In this document: positions 27,701 to 34,685 of the stretch, piece after piece
Layout: each line of letters starts with the position of its first letter
How positions within the stretch are numbered: position 1 is the stretch's first letter
From: Hymenobacter edaphi
Lineage (GTDB): Bacteria > Bacteroidota > Bacteroidia > Cytophagales > Hymenobacteraceae
NCBI RefSeq assembly: GCF_003258365.1
Contig: NZ_QHKM01000002.1
Coordinates: 62,001-126,000, forward strand
Length of the DNA: 64,000 bases
Reading direction: 5' to 3'
Program-made: the position numbers and the translations under genes
The notes under the pieces: generated by a model
What the model was told of the DNA's origin: nothing
The model's input: the letters and a program-made list of their open reading frames with translations, nothing else
Database searches by the model: none

Positions 27701-30700
27701 AGGGGCTGGGTATGGCCAGCGACTTGGGAGTCGAAGAGGCTGCCATAGCGCGCCACGCCGGACGTGCCGGTGAAGCTCCAGGGCGCGGCCACCACGGCTA
27801 CCGCGTCGGACGCCTTCCTGAAGCCGTTAGCCGGTACGTTGTTAGTTTCAAAGCTGCCGTTTTGCAAGCCGTTGGCCACCACCGTGCTCGTGCCGCTTTG
27901 CAGCACCTGCACCACGTCCACGAAGGCCGTCACGTCGCCGTTGCCGCTGGCGCTGCCGGCCGCCTGAATGCGCAGGGTAGGAGCCGCCGCAAAGTTCTTG
28001 GTGATGCTGTACTGCTCGCCGCTGGTGTAAGGTACGTTGGTGACCGTGGGCGAAATGCCGGAGCTGTTCTGCACGTTCAGCGTGAGCACGCCGTTGCCGG
28101 TGCCCGTATTCACCACCACCGTATAGGCGGTGCCCGAGCCCGAGACGCTGCTGACGCTGGCGCCGGTGTTGCTGGTCACGGAGAAGTTGCTGGTCGTCAC
28201 GCCCGTCACGCTGCTGGCGAAGACCACCCGGTAGCTCACGGTAGCGGTGGCTGTGGGGTTAGGCGTCAGGCGCGTCACCGACACCACCGTGGTGTTGGGT
28301 TGGTTGTAGGTGATGCTGTACGGCGCGGGGGCGGCGGTGTTGAAGTTGCTGGCCGCGTCCTGGGCCACGTTGGCCGGCACGTTCACCGTGGTAGCCGTGC
28401 CGGGCGTGGTGGGCGTCACCGTGAAGGTGAAGACAGTGCCGGGGCTGGCGCCGTTGACCACGCCGCCGGTAATCGAGCCGTTGCTCACCGTCACGTCGCC
28501 GGCCACGAAGCCGCTCACGTTTTCGGAGAAGGTCACCGTGAAGGGAATGGGCGAAGTCGTGGTGGTGCTGCCCGAGGCGCCGGCCGTCGAGCTGATGGCC
28601 ACCGCTGGGCGCGTGGTATCCACCACGAAGGTGTTGGTGTTGCTGCTGGGGCTGACGTTGCCGGATACATCCGTCGCGGTGGCGCGTACCGTGTGGCCGC
28701 CCTGAGCCAGGGCCGTGGGCTGCGTCAGGCTCCAGCTGCCACCCGCAGTAGCGGTGGTCGTGCCGATGCTGCTGCCGTCGACAATCACCGTCACCGTCGA
28801 GTTAGCCTCGGCCGTGCCGCTGTAGGTCGGCGTAGTGCTGCTGGTGCTGCTGCCGTTGGCCGGCGCCGTTACCACCGGGGCCGCCGGCGGCGTCGTGTCG
28901 ACGATGAACGTGTTGGTGTTGCTGCTGGCACTTTGGGCCGAGCCGTTGATACTGGCCGTGGCCCGTACCGTATGGGAGCCTTCAGCCAGGGGCGTAGTTG
29001 GGGTAAAGCTCCAGTTGCCCGCTGCCGTAGCCGTGGCCGTACCCGCGGAGGTACCATCCACGATTACCGCCACCGTGCTGTTGGCCAGGGCCGTGCCGCT
29101 GTAGATCGGGGTGTTGTCGTTGGTCAGCGCGCCGTTGGGCGGCGTTAGCACCACCGGCGCGTTCGGGGTGGTCACGAACTGCAACACGCTGCCGTAGCTG
29201 GTGCCCACGCTGTTGGTGGCGTAGGCCGCTACGTAGTAGCGGGTGCCGGGAGTCAGGCCGGAAATAGCTTCGGAGAAAGTACCGGTGCCGTTGCCGTTGG
29301 TGTCCTGCGTGACGCCGCCTTCGCCGATGGTGGGCGTGTTATCGGTGCTGCTGTACACCACGCCGCGGCCAGTCACCGTGGCTCCGCCGTCGGCCGTTAC
29401 GTCACCGCCCAGCACGGCGCTGGTGGTCGTCACGCTGCCGGGAGTGGCCGTCGTTACGGTGGGGGCTACTACCGGCGTACCGGTCAGTTGCAGGTTGTCG
29501 AAGGCAATGACTTCGCCCACTCCGTCGGACGAGACGGAAGTGGCATCGATGCGGAAATCCACCAGCTGGCCGTTGGCTGAAGCCGGCAGCGCGGCCGAGT
29601 ACGTAGTCAGCGCCGGAGTCAGCTGCGCGCCGGCCGGAGCGCCCGTCGTGGTGTTGGGGTCGGCGTCGCGGGCCAGGTTGCCGGTGGTGCTGTTGCTGGT
29701 AGTGCTTTGGTCAGTGCTGCGGAACGAAATCAGCGGCACCCAGGTGCCGCTGCTGCCGCCGAGGCGGTAATACACCTTGACCAGCCCGTTACGCTCCCAC
29801 ACGTTGTTGGAGGCGGCCAGCTTCACCGAGAAATTCAGGTTGATGTAGCCGGCGGTGTTGGTTTGCCGGGTGATGAAGGTGCCCGTCCCGCCGCTGTAGA
29901 TGCTGGTGCCGCTGACCCACCAGTAGTAGCTGTTGTTGATGCCCGTGATGGTAGTGGCCGGAAATCCGCTGGCGTGCCACTGCCCGTTTGGCTCCGAGGC
30001 CACGTTGGTGCGGATAAAAGCCCGGCCGTTGGCCATCAACCCGTCGTTGCTGGTATAGCGGGTGCCTTCGCCGTCGGTTTCCAGGTCCTCTTGGTACGGC
30101 ATGCTCGCCGTCAGCAGTGTTGGAATTACGTCGATGGTGCGTTCCACCGGGGTGCTGGTGGCGCCTGCCGGGTCCGTTACCGTAAACCGGATTTTTCGGG
30201 CCCCTCCGATCGGGTCCACGTTGTCGATGTTCTGGTAGCGCACCGACTTCAGCACGGTTTCGTACTGCGCTTTCGTGGCCGTACCCGTCAGATTCAAAAC
30301 GCCGGTCGCATTGTCGGGGGTACCGGTAATGCCGAACTGGCTGGTGTAAGTCAGGCGGTCCTCAGACGGAATAAAGTTTTGGGAAATGCTGACTTGGGCG
30401 CTGGCCATATTGGCGTCGTTAGCATCCGTTACAGTCAGCGAGGTGGTAACAGCAGTGGCCGGGTCACCTTCGGTGTAAACAAGATTCGCCGATTCGATCG
30501 AAAGTACCGGTATAGAGTTGTTGCTCAATACACCACTTACCCGGATGTTGTCGAAGGCAAACTCTTCACTCCCATTGTACTGCGCGGCAACAATGCGAGT
30601 TTGCATTGTCGAACCTGACCCTATCACATCAAAAGAGTACTCCGTTAAGGTGCTGCCGACAGTTGGCGAGCTAGCATCAGAGGCATCGTAGATGGCCGGC

Positions 30701-31308
30701 TCATTGGTATTATCCTGCCCTGTAAATCCGTTGCGGTTGGCGTCCTGACGCCAGTAGCCTCCGCTAATCTTGTCGCCCACAAACTGGCCTATCGTCGTCC
30801 AGGCACCAGTGTTGTTGAACCGCACTTGTACTTGGAGAGTGTCGTCCCGTTCCATACGGTCAAACAAGCGCGTACTGCGGCCCAGCATGAGGGTGAAGGC
30901 GACCTTCAGACTGCCGTAGCCGGCGACACTCACTGGCAGTAGTGTGACTTTACCAGACTTCCTAGGAGTAGCGTTGCGGTTTGATAAAGGGTTTGGAACT
31001 CCTTGCACGTCTTCTCCTATCCAGTAGAATGTGCCGTCGATACCGCTAGGATTAACGATGCCAGTACCCGTCCAGCCAGGCGCATCGCCCGTTAGCGTGC
31101 TATTGGAGGAACGCCGAAAGTAAGCTTCGTTGCTGCCCGTGGTGGCGGTTGTATAAATAGTCGTATTGGCCACATCCACCTGCGAACCAGTCGGCCAGTT
31201 GGTGCCCTCGAACGACTCCTTTTGAAGCTCATCGCGCGTCTGCGCCTGGCTACTCCAGCCGGCCAGCAGCAGCGGCAGCAGCAATAAGTAGCGTAAGAAT
31301 GTTTGCAT
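24784..31308 (-). CDS. Giant (2174 aa) multidomain secreted protein with T9SS sorting domain
   Basis: A very large exported protein. Signal peptide 1-23 (LLLAGWSSQAQ). Approximate order: jelly-roll segment (25-255), cadherin-like (262-386, VLSIESANLVYTEGD), a second jelly-roll-like segment (400-610), a fibronectin-like module (616-720, ATPGSVTTTSAVLGGDV), two Ig-like Big_3 repeats (723-900, each PxYSGTAxANSTVxVIVDG ... NTFxVD), two modules of the type SPIPFTVTFSENVSGFVAGD, a third Big_3-like repeat near 1394, a LamG/concanavalin domain (1634-1816, WHHVVATYTGSALIVYLNG) and a T9SS type A domain (2093-2174, LALYPNPARTAVKL). It is likely an adhesin. TATTTTTG at 31376-31369 may be its -7 element. 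It is the last gene of the co-directional block starting at 34196. Confidence 0.88.
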   Translation of the reverse strand: MQTFLRYLLLLPLLLAGWSSQAQTRDELQKESFEGTNWPTGSQVDVANTTIYTTATTGSNEAYFRRSSNSTLTGDAPGWTGTGIVNPSGIDGTFYWIGEDVQGVPNPLSNRNATPRKSGKVTLLPVSVAGYGSLKVAFTLMLGRSTRLFDRMERDDTLQVQVRFNNTGAWTTIGQFVGDKISGGYWRQDANRNGFTGQDNTNEPAIYDASDASSPTVGSTLTEYSFDVIGSGSTMQTRIVAAQYNGSEEFAFDNIRVSGVLSNNSIPVLSIESANLVYTEGDPATAVTTSLTVTDANDANMASAQVSISQNFIPSEDRLTYTSQFGITGTPDNATGVLNLTGTATKAQYETVLKSVRYQNIDNVDPIGGARKIRFTVTDPAGATSTPVERTIDVIPTLLTASMPYQEDLETDGEGTRYTSNDGLMANGRAFIRTNVASEPNGQWHASGFPATTITGINNSYYWWVSGTSIYSGGTGTFITRQTNTAGYINLNFSVKLAASNNVWERNGLVKVYYRLGGSSGTWVPLISFRSTDQSTTSNSTTGNLARDADPNTTTGAPAGAQLTPALTTYSAALPASANGQLVDFRIDATSVSSDGVGEVIAFDNLQLTGTPVVAPTVTTATPGSVTTTSAVLGGDVTADGGATVTGRGVVYSSTDNTPTIGEGGVTQDTNGNGTGTFSEAISGLTPGTRYYVAAYATNSVGTSYGSVLQFVTTPNAPVVLTPPNGALTNDNTPIYSGTALANSTVAVIVDGTSAGTATATAAGNWSFTPTTPLAEGSHTVRATASINGSAQSASSNTNTFIVDTTPPAAPVVTAPANGSSTSSTTPTYSGTAEANSTVTVIVDGSSIGTTTATAGGSWSLTQPTALAQGGHTVRATATDVSGNVSPSSNTNTFVVDTTRPAVAISSTAGASGSTTTTSPIPFTVTFSENVSGFVAGDVTVSNGSITGGVVNGASPGTVFTFTVTPTTPGTATTVNVPANVAQDAASNFNTAAPAPYSITYNQPNTTVVSVTRLTPNPTATATVSYRVVFASSVTGVTTSNFSVTSNTGASVSSVSGSGTAYTVVVNTGTGNGVLTLNVQNSSGISPTVTNVPYTSGEQYSITKNFAAAPTLRIQAAGSASGNGDVTAFVDVVQVLQSGTSTVVANGLQNGSFETNNVPANGFRKASDAVAVVAAPWSFTGTSGVARYGSLFDSQVAGHTQPLPPNGDAVALIQSAGDNNASISQNLAVPTGSYQVNFQTAQRYYTAVDQRLNVFVNDVFVGSIQPNNTATYESFTSASFSVTAPALTATVSSSAAASGGTTGTSPIPFSVSFSQSVGTSFTAADVTVTGGSVVSASFSGSGAGPYTFNVTPATPGSATTVSVGAGVAQDANNTLNSASNSYSVTFVRTAAPTVVAPANGTTVASNLPTYSGTAPAGSTVTVYVDATSRGTTTADGSGNWTLVHPSNQPLAVGGHTVYATAQLSGQGVSLNSNTNNFVVPNPATYTSSTTDQLNTDRVAAGSTNQEILRVAVVIGGGNDNPLSAQSFSFTTGGSTTPADIAAARVYYTGTSGTFATTTQFGSAVSNPNGSFTIAGTQQLALGTNYFFLVYDVAANATNGNLLDATVPSLTVGGTAYAPTVTNPAGNRRIIKTDRVAGTALRFAGDNTAGYVNFSSSPTQAPTLSGAYTQSVWIKPAIGTGSETYYVLGNGTGNGAAPYIYVTGNGRLGAGFGTGSATVNRQTSPQLVTANQWHHVVATYTGSALIVYLNGVPEINFATGNGPAANRVNFIGNVGTSTTANNFPGDIDEVSQWTKTLTQTEARLLRHLTLSGAEDGLVSYLQFNDSGPSTTDVVSGAVGALTGATRVTSTAPVGFGTSSLQAVSANGTVTFPGTNAAINFTGVSGSFEVTVARLDGRPQGIQPSGLAHYYTPAYWIINQYGTGSFANAAVTYTLSATDISPADAASPTTTLRLLKRASNSDGAFDAPIAATAANASGTVTFNLTSFSQTVIGTLGTSPLPVTLVDFTAERQGEDALIKWATSQEKNNAYFAVESSVDGREFSVVERRTGQGNSTSRHDYQVTDRNLSRYGAALVYYRLRQVDFDGTTTYSDLRTVRVPGPVKPQLALYPNPARTAVKLTGAGAGTGIQVFDAVGRLVLSTRADASGAAQLTLPDTLPTGVYVVRAGSQAQRLVVE

Positions 31309-31368
31309 GTGTTAGGGAAAAGAAGTGAGACGTAGGCAGCTGCCAAGCAATGCAAGGCAGGTATTGTG

Positions 31369-31376
31369 CAAAAATA
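31369..31376 (-). promoter_or_regulatory. Candidate -7 element upstream of giant gene
   Basis: On the minus strand this reads TATTTTTG, an exact TAnnTTTG, 60 bp before the start at 31308. The surrounding DNA is AT-rich. No -33 TTG at the expected spacing. Confidence 0.45.
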
Positions 31377-31468
31377 TCCGGTTATATTCGGATAGTCAGC
31401 TATATAGCTTGCTGACGATGCAAAGGGCCGCTGTCAAGGCGGCGCCTACCGGGGTGCGAGGGCGCCGG

Positions 31469-32410
31469 CTAGGCCGGCTGCATCAGGAGCAGCGTGCCCA
31501 GCGGTTCGCCCACCTGCACGCCCATGCCGGCCAGCTGCCCGCCCGTGAAGTAGCCTTCTTCCAGGCACACGATGTCGAGCTGCAGCACCTGCCCGCTGCC
31601 GCAGGCCACCAGCAGCGCCTGTCCGGGCGCAGCCAGTACCACGGTGCCGGGCGGCGCCGCCACGGTTTCGGGGCGGAGGCTAACGGCCAGTACCCGCAAC
31701 TCCTGCCCGCGTAGGGTCGCCAGGGCGCCGCGGTTCCAGGGGTTGGCGGCCCGTACCAGCCGGGCAATGCTGTCGGCCGGTTCCTGCCAGTCGATGCAGA
31801 GGTCGGCCAGGGTGGGGCGGGGCCAGTAGCGGGCCGCGGCTTCGTCCTGGGGCTGCTCGGGCAGCGGCGTGTCGCCGCGCAGGCCCGCCAGCAGCTGGCG
31901 GCCGGCGCCCACGCCGGCCAGGGCCAGCTGGCCGCGGTGCAGCCCGTGCGTGTCGTGCGGCCCGATGGGAACGGGCACGGCCACCAGCACCGGGCCGGTG
32001 TCGAAGTCGGCATCCATGCGGTGCGCCGTCACGGCCCCGGCCGCTTCGCCCCGCCGAATCTGCCAGAACGTAGGCTCGGGGCCCCGGTAGCCGGGCAGCG
32101 CCGCAAAGTGAAAGTTGATAAAGCCCTGCGGCGGCAGGCCCAGCACGGCCGCCGGAATCCGCCACGGGAACGTGAGAACCAGCACGGCCGTGGGTTGCTC
32201 CTCGGCCAGCCAGGTGGTTAATTGCGGGCCCAGGCCGGGGCGCTGCAGCACTAGCGGCGCCACGCCGGCCTGCCCGAGGGCCTGGGCCAGCCGCTCCGCC
32301 TCCGGGGTGCCGGTAGCGGGCACGGCTACGCCCGCTACCACGCCCTGGCTGAGCAGGTCGTGCAGCAGGGGCCAGCCCAGCAGGCTGCTGATGATAACGG
32401 CAACGCGCAT
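31469..32410 (-). CDS. Formyltransferase-family protein (Fmt/ArnA-like), not the housekeeping Fmt
   Basis: A 313-residue protein with the formyl-transferase N-terminal fold: MRVAVIIS strand, then FINFHFAALPGYRGPEPTFW (N99 and H101 of the catalytic N-H-D triad) and MDADFDTGPVL (D137). The C-terminal 90 residues resemble the Fmt C-terminal beta-barrel (GTVVLAAPGQALLVACGSG ... LQLDIVCLEEG). The formyl donor in the family is 10-formyltetrahydrofolate. The usual Fmt loop (SLLPxxRGxAPIxWAI) is altered to GPEPTFWQ, and the gene is far from def (41630), so it is probably not tRNA formyltransferase. It lies between the Tail_Collar genes and the giant adhesin; N-formylation of an amino sugar or a protein is an inference. 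Confidence 0.75.
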   Translation of the reverse strand: MRVAVIISSLLGWPLLHDLLSQGVVAGVAVPATGTPEAERLAQALGQAGVAPLVLQRPGLGPQLTTWLAEEQPTAVLVLTFPWRIPAAVLGLPPQGFINFHFAALPGYRGPEPTFWQIRRGEAAGAVTAHRMDADFDTGPVLVAVPVPIGPHDTHGLHRGQLALAGVGAGRQLLAGLRGDTPLPEQPQDEAAARYWPRPTLADLCIDWQEPADSIARLVRAANPWNRGALATLRGQELRVLAVSLRPETVAAPPGTVVLAAPGQALLVACGSGQVLQLDIVCLEEGYFTGGQLAGMGVQVGEPLGTLLLMQPA

Positions 32411-32460
32411 CGTAATCAGAATTGAAACGCCCCCGCGGGGAGGCGTAGGTAAGCCAATAA

Positions 32461-32503
32461 CCGTCAGTCACGGCTGGCTCCGGAAAGCAGCCGCGACTGA
32501 CGG
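32461..32503 (-). terminator. Hairpin between Tail_Collar and formyltransferase genes
   Basis: CCGTCAGTCACGGCTG (32461-32476) pairs with 32488-32503 with one mismatch and an 11-nt loop. It ends the Tail_Collar operon or attenuates read-through into the formyltransferase gene. Confidence 0.7.
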
Positions 32504-32519
32504 TCGATAGTAGGCGCGC

Positions 32520-33059
32520 TTAGCTGCGCGAGGGGTACACCCCCGTCAAGGCAATGACGAAGTAGGTAGCCAAGTAGGGCTGGCGGTTTTCGTGGGGCTG
32601 GTTGCCGCCCTGCGCAGACGTTTGGCCTTTCACCGAGTTGGCGGTGCCCAGCGTCGCGTTTTTGGGGCCGCTGGAGTACATGTTCAGGTTGCCGCCGCCG
32701 GGGAAGTTGCCCACCGGGCTGGACTCATCGGCCGACGTCGCTGCTTGCACGGTGCCGCTGACCACGTGCGCGTGCGGCGGCATCTGGTCCAGGGTGAGGG
32801 CTACCGTTTCGTTGCCGCCCATCTGGCCGAGCGCGTAGTTCTGCAGCCCCGGGCCCTGGCCCGAGCCCACCGCCACCCGCGACTGCAGATTGGGGAGCTT
32901 GAACGTAGTGACGCCGTCGCCGCCGTACGTGGTGCCCAGCAGCGAGAACAGGGCCTGGTTTTGGTTGATGGGCAGCGTCTGGCCGTTGCAGAATGCCCAG
33001 TTCTTCGGGGCGAAAGGAAAGCTGATGGCGCGGATTTCGCCGATGTATGGTTCGTCCAT
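32520..33059 (-). CDS. Tail_Collar (MdpB-like) protein, third of three
   Basis: A 179-residue protein with the phage tail collar domain (PF07484 type, also annotated microcystin-dependent protein MdpB): the N-terminal PYIGEIRAISFPFAPKNWAF, CNGQTLPINQNQALFSLLGT, TYGGDGVTTFKLPNLQSRVA blocks are the diagnostic order. A glycine- and serine-rich middle region and an ending HENRQPYLATYFVIALTGVY follow. No signal peptide or membrane segment. Collar domains form trimeric fibre bases in phages; what free-standing bacterial copies do is not established. It lies 33 bp after the second copy. Confidence 0.88.
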   Translation of the reverse strand: MDEPYIGEIRAISFPFAPKNWAFCNGQTLPINQNQALFSLLGTTYGGDGVTTFKLPNLQSRVAVGSGQGPGLQNYALGQMGGNETVALTLDQMPPHAHVVSGTVQAATSADESSPVGNFPGGGNLNMYSSGPKNATLGTANSVKGQTSAQGGNQPHENRQPYLATYFVIALTGVYPSRS

Positions 33060-33092
33060 GGAAGCAATGCTGATAAAAGGGGAAACCTGGGA

Positions 33093-33632
33093 CTACTGTT
33101 GCGACGGGTAAATGCCCTCGAAGCAGATAATGCAGTTCAGCGCCAGTACGGGCTGAATATTGGTGTGCGGCTGGTTGCCCCCGCTGGGCGCGGCCGTCCC
33201 GGTCACGTTAACCGCCGTCATGCTCGATTCCGAGGCGCTGGCGGAGTAAATGTTGCTGTTGGCATTGCCGGGGTATTTGCCGGTGGGGTCGTTGCTGGCG
33301 GTGCCGCCCGTGCTGGCGCCGACGGAGGCCACGTACTGGTGGCTGTGGGAGGGCATCTGCAGGGTGGTGAGCGTGACACTTTCGCTACCGGCCCGCTGGC
33401 CCGGCTCGTAGCTGGAGAGGCCGGTACCGGTGCCGGCGCCCACGTTCACGCGGCTGCGCAGATCCGGCAGGGCAAAGGTGTTCTGGCCGTCGCCGCCGTA
33501 GGTAGTGCCGATCAGGGCAAAAAGCGTGTCGTATTCGGAGATGCTGAGCAGCTGACCCTGGCACTGCAGCCAGCCGACGGGCGCAAAAGAGAAGCCCACG
33601 GTGCGGATTTCGCCGATGTAAGGAGTAGACAT
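33093..33632 (-). CDS. Tail_Collar (MdpB-like) protein, second of three
   Basis: A 179-residue paralogue with the same order of motifs: PYIGEIRTVGFSFAPVGWLQ, CQGQLLSISEYDTLFALIGT, TYGGDGQNTFALPDLRSRVN, and an end block IQPVLALNCIICFEGIYPSQ. The variable middle (about 85-150) differs strongly from its neighbours, suggesting separate partners or ligands. Spacing to the first copy is 18 bp, so the three are one operon. The cell location is unclear as there is no export signal. Confidence 0.88.
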   Translation of the reverse strand: MSTPYIGEIRTVGFSFAPVGWLQCQGQLLSISEYDTLFALIGTTYGGDGQNTFALPDLRSRVNVGAGTGTGLSSYEPGQRAGSESVTLTTLQMPSHSHQYVASVGASTGGTASNDPTGKYPGNANSNIYSASASESSMTAVNVTGTAAPSGGNQPHTNIQPVLALNCIICFEGIYPSQQ

Positions 33633-33650
33633 GCGGAGGGGGAGAAAGAA

Positions 33651-34196
33651 TTAGGAACGCTGGGGGAAAACGCCTTGGATAGCAATGCAGTAGTTCATGA
33701 CCAGGAACGGCATGCGGTTTTCGTGGGCTTTGCCGCTGCCGGCCGGCTCCGCCGTGCCGCTGAGCACGTCCGGGGCCATGTTCGCGCCGCCATCCAGGGC
33801 GTACTGATTGCTTTGGCCGGCCGGAACGGCCGCGTAGTAGCCGTTGCTCACCGTCGATTGGCCGGCCGGGTTGTTGTTGGCCGGCATGGCCGTGGGCGTC
33901 AGCGTATGTATATGCGCGGGCAGCTCGGTCAGCAGCAGGGTTTCCGTCTCAGACCCCAGCATGGCTCCCTGCGGATACGGGGAAAGCCCCGGGCCCTGAC
34001 CAGCGCCCGCGTAAGTGCGGCCGCGCAGGTCCGGCAGGGCAAAGGTGGTTTTACCATCGCCGCCGTACTGAGTGCCCAGCAGGGAGAACAGGGCCGTGTT
34101 CCGGCTAATCTGCATGATCTGCCCCTGGCAGAGCATCCAGCCAGACGGGGCGAAGGAGTAGGGCATCAGGCGGATTTCGCCGACAAAAGGATCCAT
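33651..34196 (-). CDS. Tail_Collar (MdpB-like) protein, first of three
   Basis: A 181-residue paralogue and the first gene of the operon. Motifs: DPFVGEIRLMPYSFAPSGWM, CQGQIMQISRNTALFSLLGT, QYGGDGKTTFALPDLRGRTY, and ending RMPFLVMNYCIAIQGVFPQR. The ATG at 34196 (MDPFVGEI) matches the starts of the other two copies; the frame is open upstream to 34427 but that part is low-quality sequence. The 490-bp upstream region is AT-rich and probably holds the operon promoter. Confidence 0.88.
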   Translation of the reverse strand: MDPFVGEIRLMPYSFAPSGWMLCQGQIMQISRNTALFSLLGTQYGGDGKTTFALPDLRGRTYAGAGQGPGLSPYPQGAMLGSETETLLLTELPAHIHTLTPTAMPANNNPAGQSTVSNGYYAAVPAGQSNQYALDGGANMAPDVLSGTAEPAGSGKAHENRMPFLVMNYCIAIQGVFPQRS

Positions 34197-34685
34197 AGAA
34201 GAGTTGTTGAGGAGAAGGAGGTGAAGGGAAAAGAAGAAGGGTAAGCGGCAAGCCAAAAAACAGCAACACAAAGCCGGACGGGCTGGTAGAAACCAGTCGA
34301 CGGCGCGTGGCAATAGGCGTTGGTAGGAAGCGGGGCGGGGGTGAGTCAGCGAACGGCCGCACAAGCAGCCCGTGAGCCGCTGCCAGGTTCCTGATTCGGC
34401 GCCAAGTTCGAAAAATAGCCTAAGCAAAGCACCCTTATTTCTTTATTTTTTCATAGCATTAGCGCTTTGTTTATGTTTGCTGTTGCTTAAAGACAAATAT
34501 GGCTGGATTGGATTGTTCCCTTGCACGTAGAATTACGTGGTCGTGGACGGCGGCTACCAGGTAGTTTTACCTGGTTTTCGGGCCGCCTCGCCGGGCGCCG
34601 GGCCGGCCGGGCCCAAAAACAGCGCAGCCGCGAAACCACTCCGAAGAGCAGCTTCGCGGCTGCGGGGCCTGCCGGTAGCGACGGC
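34197..34685. other. Intergenic, upstream of Tail_Collar operon
   Basis: 489 bp. 34400-34510 is clearly AT-rich and is the likely promoter zone of the operon at 34196, though no exact TAnnTTTG was found on the minus strand. The hairpin 34623-34662 is listed separately. No gene seen. Confidence 0.5.
34623..34662 (-). terminator. Hairpin after patatin gene
   Basis: GCAGCCGCGAA (34623-34633) pairs with TTCGCGGCTGC (34652-34662) around an 18-nt loop, 24 bp beyond the patatin stop codon. No obvious T-run. Confidence 0.5.

Noticed and set aside
26575-29148. An 857-residue open frame on the plus strand opposite the giant adhesin
   Set aside because: Shadow frame: low-complexity Arg/Gly/Ala translation, no start context, no domain.
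32520-34196. Reading the Tail_Collar trio as a prophage tail
   Set aside because: No capsid, terminase, tape-measure, integrase or lysis genes within reach; flanks are ordinary chromosome.
34197-34427. 77-residue N-terminal extension of the first Tail_Collar protein
   Set aside because: The other two copies start at the equivalent of 34196, and the extension is a Cys/Phe/Leu-rich, low-quality translation.
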